42,551 nucleotides of DNA, taken from contig JAKAYL010000013.1 of assembly GCA_021809545.1 (NCBI GenBank), positions 1 through 42,551 on the forward strand, in the 5' to 3' direction. A model generated the notes under the pieces. That model ran no database searches. It saw only the letters and a program-made list of their open reading frames with translations, and was not told where the DNA came from. Position numbers and translations under genes: made by a program. This stretch comes from Thermoplasmata archaeon. Lineage in GTDB: Archaea > Thermoplasmatota > Thermoplasmata > Lutacidiplasmatales > UBA184. Positions 1 through 7,379 of this stretch are shown here, piece after piece; the first letter of the stretch is position 1; the number at the start of each line of letters is the position of its first letter.

Positions 1-1523
1 TCACCATTTCCACCACCGACGGCTGGACCTCTCAGCTCAGCTTCTCGGTGAGCGGTGTTCCCTCCAACCCCAACATCGAGTCCTGCATTGGGTGCGCTGC
101 GCCCTCGGTCCAGACCGTGGTCACCCTGAACCTCACCTCCTACTCCAACCTCACTTACCTCCTCGCGGGGCTCCTCGACAACAACACCACCCTGTCCAAC
201 GGGGAGCTCGGGGTCAACGGATACTTCGTCGATGTGACCAACCAGATCCCCACCTTGGGACTGAACCCGGTGGTCCTCTCGGTCCTGGCCAACTCCTCCC
301 AGCCCGACTCCGGTGTTTTCGGTGCATCCTGCTCGGTATGCGTTCCCACGCTCCCGGGGGCTGCGGCCTTCCTCGCCCTTCGCCTGCATCCCCACGACCT
401 CTTCGCCTTCTTTGCGGGTCTTTGGAACTCCTTCAGTGGGGTGATCGCCGCGCTCGTCACCCACCTCGCGGCGTTGGTCCACGCCCTGGTCGGGCTGGCC
501 TGGGACGCTTTCCTCGCCGCTGCGGCCTACTTCAACCACATCCGGGAGGGCCTCGCCCACGTCGCCATGGTCTTCGTGCAGGCTTCTGTCCACTTCCTCG
601 GCGAGGTGGGGCACGCGCTGGAGGCGGCGCTGCAGGCGCTGCTCGCGTTCGTTTTGAATGCCATTGAGACCCTCCTAAAACCTATCGTAAGTGCGATTAC
701 CAATTCAATGGGAACCTACATATCCAGTCTCTGGACCGATTTCGGGCCACTCTGGTCAGATCAGAACAAGTCGAAGACACCCTCCCCATCCCAAGTGTTC
801 CCGCTCATCGATAACCTCTTAGGTCAGACGCCAATTTTCGTTGCGCTTGGTTTGGGAGTTCTTGTCGAAATCGCCTTTGGTGTGGCAAGCGTTCTGGTGC
901 CTGGAACTTCATTCGTAGAGGATGCGTTAGAGACGGTCGTCATCGGAACCATCCTCTCAAGCTTCATCGGTTTCTTGTCAAGTCTGATACCATCCATTTT
1001 CATGTCCCCCGGGGTGATTAGTGCGGCTTGGCACTACTACAATGTTACAGGAGGTGGCTCCCACCCAAGTATGGTCTTTCAGGGTAGCAGTCCAGTCTGC
1101 GGAAGTATCATTGCGACACTTCTGACCGCTTTCGGGGTAACCCTCGCTAGTTATCAGTTCTACGGAGACATGACGGGAGCCAGGTACATGCTGGACCTCT
1201 TGGTCACTGCACGAACAACACCTGGAGCCGAGATTGCCATGTTGCCCACGTTATCTTTCGTCATGGATGCCATCTCACTTCTGATTGCTCTACACACTCT
1301 TCCTCCTCCTATCGGCATCATCCAGGGTGGAATGGCCCACGTCATGAACATCATTGGACTCTTACTAGGAACGGCAGGGCTGGTGATAGGCGGATACGCA
1401 CTTCTCTTCAAACGACCAGCTCTTGCGGAACCCCCCGGCCTTCTTGACACCACCATCACTGGGGAGGCCCTGGGAGCAATTGGAACAACTGCGAACTTGA
1501 TCCAAGTGGCGGCCGGATGTTAA
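1..1523 (+). CDS. Partial polytopic membrane protein with extracellular N-terminal part
   Basis: The reading frame is open to the left edge of the window, so the GTG at nt 48 offered by the ORF track is probably internal and the true start lies outside. The visible part begins with a Thr/Ser/Asn-rich, probably extracytoplasmic stretch containing two short Cys pairs (SCIGC and SCSVC). A long amphipathic Ala/Leu/His-rich helical region follows (about residues 120-210), then several hydrophobic segments typical of membrane helices (about 260-460). I do not recognise a family. Base composition changes inside the gene: nt 421-480 are 39/60 G+C by hand count, nt 961-1020 are 28/60. The stop codon overlaps the start of the next gene, suggesting translational coupling. 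The reading frame is well supported; the function is unknown. Confidence 0.75.
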   Translation, partial: TISTTDGWTSQLSFSVSGVPSNPNIESCIGCAAPSVQTVVTLNLTSYSNLTYLLAGLLDNNTTLSNGELGVNGYFVDVTNQIPTLGLNPVVLSVLANSSQPDSGVFGASCSVCVPTLPGAAAFLALRLHPHDLFAFFAGLWNSFSGVIAALVTHLAALVHALVGLAWDAFLAAAAYFNHIREGLAHVAMVFVQASVHFLGEVGHALEAALQALLAFVLNAIETLLKPIVSAITNSMGTYISSLWTDFGPLWSDQNKSKTPSPSQVFPLIDNLLGQTPIFVALGLGVLVEIAFGVASVLVPGTSFVEDALETVVIGTILSSFIGFLSSLIPSIFMSPGVISAAWHYYNVTGGGSHPSMVFQGSSPVCGSIIATLLTAFGVTLASYQFYGDMTGARYMLDLLVTARTTPGAEIAMLPTLSFVMDAISLLIALHTLPPPIGIIQGGMAHVMNIIGLLLGTAGLVIGGYALLFKRPALAEPPGLLDTTITGEALGAIGTTANLIQVAAGC

Positions 1524-2095
1524 TGAACGCAACCGTCGGAACCGAACCAGCGTCAAAAAAGCCTGAAGACGCAAAATCGCGCTTGCCGTATGCCATCGCG
1601 GGTGACGCCAAGGTTGTAGACAAGAACTCCGTTACGGAACCCAACATCTTCAGACCAAAATTGGGGAGAGTGGTTCTTGCATCAGGTTTGTTTCTCTGGT
1701 CGGTGTTCTTGCCCATAGTCTACTATTCAACATATCAAATACTTTCATGGGGAGAACCCGGGTGGGTTGTTGTTGCGATAGTCATATTCGAGTTTCTTCT
1801 TGGGAACGTGGTGTGGCGTGTGTTGGTCTACAGCAGCCTCAATTATGGAGTCGTCCTTGGCGAAAAAGGAATCATTTACTATCAGCGAAGCACTAGCCGC
1901 AAGAAACTGATAAAGAGGTTCTTTGAGTGGAATGATCTTCATGACCCTGTCATCGGTGTCACTCAAGTCATTCTCCGCGCCAATCATTTTCCGATGGAAC
2001 TCTCCTACGACCAGGCAAGGGAGTTGTTCATCGATGAAAGGTGCCCCCTGAAGGCGCGTCCTTCAATTGAAATGGCCCGAAAGCTCGGTGTGTAA
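1517..2095 (+). CDS. Small membrane protein with two TM helices and cytoplasmic tail
   Basis: This 192-residue protein has a polar N-terminus of about 50 residues, two hydrophobic helices (about 52-75 and 80-100) and a soluble C-terminal part of about 90 residues. That topology recalls PH-like (bPH) membrane proteins, but I cannot assign a family. The first ATG overlaps the previous gene's TAA (ATGTTAATG). A second in-frame ATG at 1523 is an equally good start. Both arrangements imply coupling to the upstream membrane protein. Base composition is low for this window (24/60 G+C in nt 1861-1920), matching the 3' half of the upstream gene and suggesting joint acquisition. The gene is followed by the 3' end of a tRNA gene. 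Confidence 0.7.
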   Translation: MLMNATVGTEPASKKPEDAKSRLPYAIAGDAKVVDKNSVTEPNIFRPKLGRVVLASGLFLWSVFLPIVYYSTYQILSWGEPGWVVVAIVIFEFLLGNVVWRVLVYSSLNYGVVLGEKGIIYYQRSTSRKKLIKRFFEWNDLHDPVIGVTQVILRANHFPMELSYDQARELFIDERCPLKARPSIEMARKLGV

Positions 2096-2271
2096 CGAAC
2101 TCACAGTCATCGATTGATGGCTGACCCCTATGGGTCGCAACCCACCCCTTCTAGTGCCCGGAATCTCGGGTCGCGAGGCAGTCGTCCCCAAGCGTCCAAT
2201 CAGTCCTATTCAGATGAATTCATACCCTCCGAGGGTAGAATATTCGAGAGAGGTGGATGTCAGGATGGACA
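2096..2271. other. Intergenic stretch with an imperfect inverted repeat, no gene seen
   Basis: No convincing ORF lies here; the 60-codon frame in the ORF track overlaps the tRNA and has no supporting signals. The notable element is an imperfect dyad at 2216-2245 whose core is TACCCTC, one C, GAGGGTA, flanked by GAATT on the left and ATATTC on the right. It sits about 27 nt from the 3' end of the initiator tRNA gene. It could be a transcription terminator structure, a regulator site or a recombination remnant; the sequence does not decide. Confidence 0.4.
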
Positions 2272-2346
2272 TAGCGGGGCATGGATTTGAACCATGGATC
2301 TACGGGTTATGAGCCCGTCGGGATGACCTGACTACCCTACCCCGCT
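2272..2346 (-). tRNA. Initiator tRNA-Met (CAU)
   Basis: The minus strand folds into an intron-free cloverleaf. The acceptor stem is AGCGGGG/CCCCGCT with the A1-U72 pair typical of archaeal initiators and discriminator A. The anticodon stem ACGGG/CCCGT carries the three consecutive G-C pairs that mark initiator tRNA, around the loop CTCATAA. The T arm is CATGG-TTCAAAT-CCATG. CCA is not encoded. A TATA box lies about 25 nt upstream. The three G-C pairs and the A1-U72 pair favour initiator over elongator Met or tRNA-Ile2. Confidence 0.95.
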
Positions 2347-2370
2347 ACGTCCGCAGCCGACTCCGTGGAG

Positions 2371-2380
2371 ATATTTAAAG
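2371..2380 (-). promoter_or_regulatory. TATA box of the initiator tRNA-Met gene
   Basis: On the minus strand the sequence reads CTTTAAATAT, a strong archaeal TATA element, 25-34 nt upstream of the tRNA 5' end. This is the spacing expected for transcription starting at or just before the mature tRNA. Confidence 0.75.
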
Positions 2381-2508
2381 GTATGAGACGCGACCCGGTC
2401 CCGCTGGAGCCTTCCCTAGGCCCTGAGAGAACAAAGCGAACCAACGGGGAGCACTCAGGCGGTCCCCAACAAGACCTTTACGAGATGCGAGGGCTTTTAC
2501 ATTTCTAG

Positions 2509-2520
2509 GGTTTCGAAACC
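2509..2520. promoter_or_regulatory. Perfect 12-bp palindrome upstream of the AAA/DUF835/TPR gene
   Basis: GGTTTCGAAACC is a perfect palindrome ending 12 nt before the ATG at 2533, where a leaderless or near-leaderless transcript would start. Its placement fits an operator for a dimeric regulator. No T-stem, acceptor or anticodon partner was found around it, so a tRNA T arm is unlikely. Confidence 0.35.
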
Positions 2521-2532
2521 GCGGAAGAATCG

Positions 2533-5454
2533 ATGGATCCTGTCCCCGAGGCCCCCTTCATCGGCCGCAAGACGGAGCTTTCCCGCTTGCGGGAGGGGCT
2601 GCGGAGAAGTTCCGCGGGAGAGGGATCATTCTGGGTGGTCTCCGGCCCTGTAGGGATAGGGAAGAGCCGTCTGCTAAGGGCCTTCGCGAACGAGGCGATC
2701 GAGACAGGGTTCCAGAGGTTCTGGGGAAGCTCCACCCGCACTCCCCTGTCCTCTTTCCAAGTTTTCGAGGAGGCATTTCCCCGGATTCCGACCGACACGC
2801 AGAAGGAAACCTCGCGCATCGGGCGATCGGCCATCCAGATGGTGGAGGAGGAGCGCCCGAAGAAGATATGGGAGGTGTTGCGCGAACTCTCTGTGACGAG
2901 GAACACCCTCGTCATCTCACGGGACCGTCCCTCGACCATCAAGGAGAAGGCCCCCCAGGGAGATTGTTCTCTGCAGGTGCTTCACCTGAGCCGTGGAGAG
3001 GGTAAGGACGCGCTCTCTCCCACCGCTCTGGATGCTCTGGGAGAACGCATTGAGGCCTTCCTTCGCAGTTCGCCAGGGAGCCTCGTCTTGGTGGCGAATC
3101 TGGAATTTCTTGTGGTGCAGAACAGCTTCCTTTCCGTACTGCGCCTGCTTCAGTTCCTCCGGGAATCGGCGGAAAGCAACGGAGGTCAGATCATGTTCTC
3201 GTTCAACCCCAACGGCCTTGAGCCCCGGGAACGTGCGCTCATCGAGGGGGAGGGTGAGTTGATCCCATCCCAGGAATCCTCCTTTTTGCAGAAGGCTGCG
3301 CCGACCCCTTCGTTCCTCTCGCCGCAAGTGCGCATGCTCGCCTACCTCGAACGGTTGGAGGGACTGTGCAGGAAAGGGCCCGTGCTGCTCGTCCTCGAGG
3401 ACCTGGGATGGGCCGATCCTGCCTCCGCAGCGACCCTTTCGTTCCTCGTGCGCAACACCCGCCACCTTCCCGTCCTCATCCTCGGAGCAACGCGCACCTC
3501 CGAGTGGGGGGGAGATGTGACCGGCAACGCCCGACTGAACGAATCCCTCGACACCCTTGCAAAGGAAGGATATCTCTCCCGACTTTCCCTCGCCCCCCTT
3601 CCCCCCAGTGACATCCGGGAGCTTGTGCGGGGGGAGCTCGGGTCGTATCGCGCAGGGATGGCGGTCCAGGAGCGAGTCCTCACCGAACTCGCGGAGAAAT
3701 CCTCCGGGAATCCGTTGATGACGCTGGAGATGGTACGCAGCCTCCGGAGAAACAAGGTGATTCGTCCGGAGGACGGAAGCTGGGCCCTCAAGGATGAATC
3801 GCGGGCCGGGCCCGGGAGCCCTCCCGCCCTCAAATCCTTCTTCCGCCAGGGACTGCGCCATCTGATCCTTTCCCTGCTGAACGACTTGGAGACCGACGTG
3901 CGAGAAGTGCTGGAGGCGAGCGCGATCATCGGTCCCTCATTCGAGCGCGACGCGGTCGCCGCAGCCCTGGGCCAACCTCCTGCCCAGGCCCAGCCAGCCC
4001 TTCTGGCTCTGGAAAGCGAGCACCGCATCCTCCGGGCCCTCGAAGGACGGGACGGTGCTTGGACCTTTACCCACCCCTACTTGCAGGAGGTCCTCCTGGA
4101 CAACCTCGTTTTCGAGCGGATGTCCTCCCTCGCGAACGAACTCGCAGATTGGTGGAAATGGTCCCACCCGCTGGATGCCGGCACCATAGGGCGGCTTTAC
4201 TTCGAAGCCCGAGAAGGGACCAAAGGCATCCCATGGCTCCTAAAGGCCGCCGAGCAGGCCCTTTCCGAGGGGGACGGAGAAGCCGTGCGGCGGTTCGCCA
4301 TGTGGGCCCTCGAGCTCGTGGGACCGAGGTCCCACGGGAGGGAGCGCGTCTTCGAGAACCTGCTGGCACTCGCAGAGACCGTCGACTCTCAGGGGGATCA
4401 CGAGAATGCCGGACACTTGCTGAGGGAACTTCTGAAGACCGCCTCGCCGGGACTGTTTGCCCTCCGGATCAAGCGCGCCCTGGCCGATATCTACCTGTCC
4501 GAACGCAGGCTCAGCGAGGCCAAGCTGCTCCTGGATTCCCTGGCAAAGGAATTCGAGGAAGGTGACGAGACGGAACTTCGTCCCCTCCGCCTGTCGACCG
4601 AGATCCTCCGGGCGGAGCTCGAGATGCTTTCCGGAGATCCCGAGACGGCGGCCACCACCACTAGGACAGTGCTGGAGCAATTGGGCTCCGACGAGAAGCT
4701 GCAAGCCTGGAGGGTGCGCGCCCTGGAGCACCTCGGATGGTCCCTCCTCGGGAAAGGGGAGGTCGAGGAAGCTCGAAAGGCGTTCGCTGAAGGACGAAAA
4801 CTCGCCCAGAAGCTTCACTTGCTGCAATACCTTCCCTTCCATTGTGAGGGGATGGGAAGGGTGGAGCAGCGACTCGGGGAGTTGGAGAAGGCACGGGCCT
4901 ACTTCCAGGAGGCCGTGGCAGCGGCCTTCGAGCAGGGGGACCTGCTGGGAGCGGCCGGTCACATGCACTCCATCGCCCAGGTCGATCTCACCGCCGGCCG
5001 GTTGCCCGAGGCCGAAGAGATGGCGCTCCGTTCCCTGCAGTACAGCGAGCGGTTCGACTCGCTCGGAACCGCGGGGCGGGCCCTTCTCACGCTGGGCCGT
5101 ATCAACGTGGAACGCAAGCGCTGGGAGGATGCGAAAGTGAACCTTTCGCTCGCCGTCAACCGGTTCCTCCTCTCCGGGGAGAGCACGATGCTCGACGAGG
5201 CGCGGCTCATCCTAGCACTGGTCCATGGCGAGATCGGCAACCCGAAGGGTGCACTGGAGGAGGTACGGTCGATCCCCTCCGGGGGTCCGCTGCACCACCT
5301 GGTCCTCTCCCGCCTGAACGAACTGGTAGGCAACTTGGAGGATGCCTGGAAGGAGATGGAGGCGGCCCAGGAAGAGGCGAGCTCCCTCCCCACGAAAGAA
5401 CGCGAGCGGCTCTCCAAGGCCCTCAAGCTCCTGGCCCAACGGATCGCAAAGTAG
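2533..5454 (+). CDS. STAND-like AAA ATPase with inserted DUF835 domain and C-terminal TPR array
   Basis: This 973-residue soluble protein is probably a signal-transduction ATPase. It opens with FIGRKTEL and a Walker A motif GPVGIGKS (residues 38-45). A segment at about 119-245 reads as a DUF835 domain (NTLVISRDRPSTI, then LVLVANLEFLVVQNSF and a FSFNPNGLEPRE ending). The ATPase then resumes, with Walker B LLVLEDLGWAD at about 285-295 and a sensor-like ILGATR. So DUF835 sits between Walker A and Walker B. From about residue 600 to the end, helical repeats with TPR spacing form a scaffold. The layout resembles MalT/AfsR-type STAND ATPases, which oligomerise on ligand or partner binding (family knowledge). 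The next gene is a KaiC-like ATPase on the same strand. The signal sensed is unknown. Confidence 0.85.
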   Translation: MDPVPEAPFIGRKTELSRLREGLRRSSAGEGSFWVVSGPVGIGKSRLLRAFANEAIETGFQRFWGSSTRTPLSSFQVFEEAFPRIPTDTQKETSRIGRSAIQMVEEERPKKIWEVLRELSVTRNTLVISRDRPSTIKEKAPQGDCSLQVLHLSRGEGKDALSPTALDALGERIEAFLRSSPGSLVLVANLEFLVVQNSFLSVLRLLQFLRESAESNGGQIMFSFNPNGLEPRERALIEGEGELIPSQESSFLQKAAPTPSFLSPQVRMLAYLERLEGLCRKGPVLLVLEDLGWADPASAATLSFLVRNTRHLPVLILGATRTSEWGGDVTGNARLNESLDTLAKEGYLSRLSLAPLPPSDIRELVRGELGSYRAGMAVQERVLTELAEKSSGNPLMTLEMVRSLRRNKVIRPEDGSWALKDESRAGPGSPPALKSFFRQGLRHLILSLLNDLETDVREVLEASAIIGPSFERDAVAAALGQPPAQAQPALLALESEHRILRALEGRDGAWTFTHPYLQEVLLDNLVFERMSSLANELADWWKWSHPLDAGTIGRLYFEAREGTKGIPWLLKAAEQALSEGDGEAVRRFAMWALELVGPRSHGRERVFENLLALAETVDSQGDHENAGHLLRELLKTASPGLFALRIKRALADIYLSERRLSEAKLLLDSLAKEFEEGDETELRPLRLSTEILRAELEMLSGDPETAATTTRTVLEQLGSDEKLQAWRVRALEHLGWSLLGKGEVEEARKAFAEGRKLAQKLHLLQYLPFHCEGMGRVEQRLGELEKARAYFQEAVAAAFEQGDLLGAAGHMHSIAQVDLTAGRLPEAEEMALRSLQYSERFDSLGTAGRALLTLGRINVERKRWEDAKVNLSLAVNRFLLSGESTMLDEARLILALVHGEIGNPKGALEEVRSIPSGGPLHHLVLSRLNELVGNLEDAWKEMEAAQEEASSLPTKERERLSKALKLLAQRIAK

Positions 5455-5500
5455 GCAGGTACGGTTCCGCCGATGGCCCTCGGCGGTGGGGCAGCGAAGA

Positions 5501-5508
5501 GTTTAAGC
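5501..5508 (+). promoter_or_regulatory. TATA-like box of the KaiC-like gene
   Basis: GTTTAAGC lies 32-39 nt upstream of the ATG at 5540. A start site about 25 nt downstream would leave a leader of only about 10 nt and would exclude the GTG at 5510 as the initiator. Confidence 0.4.
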
Positions 5509-5539
5509 AGTGCCAGAACTTCCCCCCTTCCGCACGTCC

Positions 5540-6268
5540 ATGAAGGGAAAGGAGACTCCTGGCGGCCCAAGGATCAAGACCTACATCGAAGGACTCGACG
5601 AAAAGATGGAGGGCGGGATCCCGACGGGAAATCTTGTGCTGATGGCCGGTGAGGCCGGGACGATGAAGAGTTCCGTCACCTACCACATGGCGTACAACAA
5701 CGCCATCAAGGAGAACAAGAAGACCCTCTACATCACCATGGAACAGTCCCGCCAGAGCCTCATCCGCAACATGGAAGGCCTCGGGATGCGGATCGAGAAC
5801 GTCGGGGATAAGGTCTCCATCGTGGACATCGGCCTCCTGAGAAAGAACCTCGGGAAGGAACTGCAGACCAATTCCTGGCTCGAGATCGTGAAGATGTACG
5901 CCCAGAACATGAAGGACTCGAACGGCTACGAGATCCTCATCCTGGACTCGCTCCCGGTGCTCGAGACCCTCTCCGAATTCAAGAACCCGAGGGCCGACCT
6001 CTTTCAGTTCTACGAATGGCTCCGCGAGCTCGGCGTCACCTCCCTTCTCGTGACCGAGGTTAAGGGCGGCGAGACCGGCTTCGGGTCCAAGGGCGAGGAC
6101 TACCTTGCCGACGGCATCATTCACCTTATGATGGCCAAGGTGAACGAGGAAACGGTCCAACGCCGGCTCCGGATCGTGAAGATGCGGTCGACCAACCACT
6201 CGACCAATCTCTTCTCTCTCATCGTGGACAAGGGCAACTTCCGGGTGGCCCGCGTCATCAGCACGTAA
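5540..6268 (+). CDS. KaiC-like RecA-superfamily ATPase (single domain)
   Basis: This is a 242-residue single RecA-fold domain of the KaiC family. Walker A is GEAGTMKS (37-44), the segment YITMEQS carries the Glu expected near the catalytic position, and Walker B is EILILDSLPVLE. The start at 5540 is preferred over the GTG at 5510 because of the TATA-like box at about 5501 and because KTYIEGLDEKM is the usual KaiC-domain opening. Single-domain KaiC proteins are widespread in archaea and are proposed to act in signal transduction together with DUF835 proteins (recalled, not checked here). The gene lies 85 nt downstream of the DUF835-containing ATPase on the same strand, so the two may work together. 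The substrate and phosphorylation capacity cannot be told from sequence. Confidence 0.85.
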   Translation: MKGKETPGGPRIKTYIEGLDEKMEGGIPTGNLVLMAGEAGTMKSSVTYHMAYNNAIKENKKTLYITMEQSRQSLIRNMEGLGMRIENVGDKVSIVDIGLLRKNLGKELQTNSWLEIVKMYAQNMKDSNGYEILILDSLPVLETLSEFKNPRADLFQFYEWLRELGVTSLLVTEVKGGETGFGSKGEDYLADGIIHLMMAKVNEETVQRRLRIVKMRSTNHSTNLFSLIVDKGNFRVARVIST

Positions 6269-6409
6269 AGGTCGTCAGATTCCTGGCATCTGAGCTCCTC
6301 CCCAATCCAGCGGAGCGGGTACTGTGCACGATTGGGACTCTCAGCCCGTGCAGGCGCGAAAGGAACGACCTGCAGAGCCCCGCCCAACGAATGGGATCGG
6401 GTCGAGGGA

Positions 6410-7123
6410 CTACAACGTACGAGAACTGTCCTGGATGGCGGTGAAAAGCTTCTTCTCAATGGTCGCGAGGGTTTCCCACAGGGAGGACTTCGAGATACCG
6501 ATCATCTCCGCCAGCTCCTTCAGCGAAGCCCGCCGGGGAACTTCGTAATAGCCTTCCCTCACGGCGCGTTTCAACACTTCGTACTGATGGGCCGTGAGGA
6601 GCGCCGATCCCGCCTCCTCTTCCCGCCGCACCGAGAGAAGCTCCGTCCCCGGGATCGACCGGCGGAGCCGGGCATGGAGTTGCCGGACCCTCGACTCGGG
6701 CCCTGCGATGACGACGTGGCAGCTTCCGTCGAGGATGGGAAAAGGATAGCGCGGAAGCAAGCGAAGTTCCCGCAGCAACCCGATGGAAGGGCAGAGGGGC
6801 TCTACGATCCGATAGCTGGCCTTTCCCGGCTGGCACGTCAAGGGGCTCACCTGGATGGTCCCCTGGTGCTCCCGCATCTCGTCGATCAGGTGCTCGTCCA
6901 CGCCCTCCCCGATGAACTCGGCGTCCGAGGTCAACTCGTCCTTCCCAGTGATCATCGCGCTGAGGTAGTGGATGGTGACCGCGGGATATTTCCGCGAGAT
7001 GTACTCGAAGACGCAGGAATCCCTGGGAAGAGGGATACTGAACTTGCAGACAACGGTGGGCTCGGAAGGGTCGCTCGTCATCGGGGACTCGAGAGACATC
7101 TCAGGAAGCTTCTCCTTCGTCAT
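6410..7123 (-). CDS. HTH_10 (Bat-type) transcriptional regulator
   Basis: This 237-residue protein has a C-terminal helix-turn-helix of the bacterio-opsin activator (HTH_10) type: LTAHQYEVLKRAVREGYYEVPRR followed by LAEMIGISKSSLWETLATIEKK. The N-terminal roughly 160 residues have mixed alpha/beta character and probably sense a signal. A paralogue with the same layout lies at 18143-18826. It is convergent with the KaiC-like gene, with a 141-nt gap in which I see no gene or strong structure. A strong TATA box lies well upstream (7272-7283), so the leader would be about 120 nt, unusually long for this genome, and it contains a 23-codon ORF. No Shine-Dalgarno motif precedes the ATG. Confidence 0.85.
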   Translation of the reverse strand: MTKEKLPEMSLESPMTSDPSEPTVVCKFSIPLPRDSCVFEYISRKYPAVTIHYLSAMITGKDELTSDAEFIGEGVDEHLIDEMREHQGTIQVSPLTCQPGKASYRIVEPLCPSIGLLRELRLLPRYPFPILDGSCHVVIAGPESRVRQLHARLRRSIPGTELLSVRREEEAGSALLTAHQYEVLKRAVREGYYEVPRRASLKELAEMIGISKSSLWETLATIEKKLFTAIQDSSRTL

Positions 7124-7157
7124 ACTTCGAGCCTGGAGGAGAGGGGTCGATACTGGC

Positions 7158-7229
7158 TCACAGTAAAGTCTCCCCCTCGCGCTCCATCTCCTCCCCCGTC
7201 TGTTCGTCGGCCCCAGGGATATCCACCAT
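7158..7229 (-). CDS. Possible 23-codon upstream ORF in the leader of the HTH_10 gene
   Basis: Between the TATA box at 7272-7283 and the regulator ATG at 7123 there is a short ORF, starting MVDIPGADEQ and ending ETLL. Its ATG would be about 18 nt from the predicted transcription start and its stop is 34 nt before the regulator start. It could be a regulatory leader peptide or simply chance. Low confidence. Confidence 0.2.
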   Translation of the reverse strand: MVDIPGADEQTGEEMEREGETLL

Positions 7230-7271
7230 CACGGTCGGAAGCTAGGGTCGATATCCTTTTGATGGTCAGGA

Positions 7272-7283
7272 CCCATATAAACC
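7272..7283 (-). promoter_or_regulatory. TATA box upstream of the HTH_10 regulator
   Basis: On the minus strand GGTTTATATGGG is an excellent archaeal TATA box. Transcription would start near 7247, giving a leader of about 120 nt before the regulator ATG. Confidence 0.6.
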
Positions 7284-7290
7284 AATGTCC

Positions 7291-7311
7291 AAAGGGGTTC
7301 GGGCCCCCTTT
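7291..7311 (-). terminator. Hairpin downstream of the LUD-domain gene
   Basis: AAAGGGG and CCCCTTT form a perfect 7-bp stem with a 7-nt loop, about 70 nt after the LUD stop codon and just before the next TATA box. The position fits a 3'-end or insulating structure. Archaeal termination depends mainly on U tracts, so its role is uncertain. Confidence 0.4.
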
Positions 7312-7379
7312 TGCTGCTCCACCCTTCCTCTTCATCGCACAAAAGGCGTGGGACAGCAGAACAAGACCCGAACAGGTAC

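Noticed and set aside
92-667. 191-aa plus-strand ORF
   Set aside because: It is an Arg/Pro-rich shadow of the membrane protein gene in another frame.
2504-2530. GGTTTCGAAACC as a tRNA T arm
   Set aside because: The sequence is a pure palindrome without the TTCRANY loop, and no acceptor or anticodon stem pairs around it.
5510-5539. GTG at 5510 as start of the KaiC-like protein
   Set aside because: It lies too close to the TATA-like box at 5501-5508 to be inside the transcript; the ATG at 5540 fits better.
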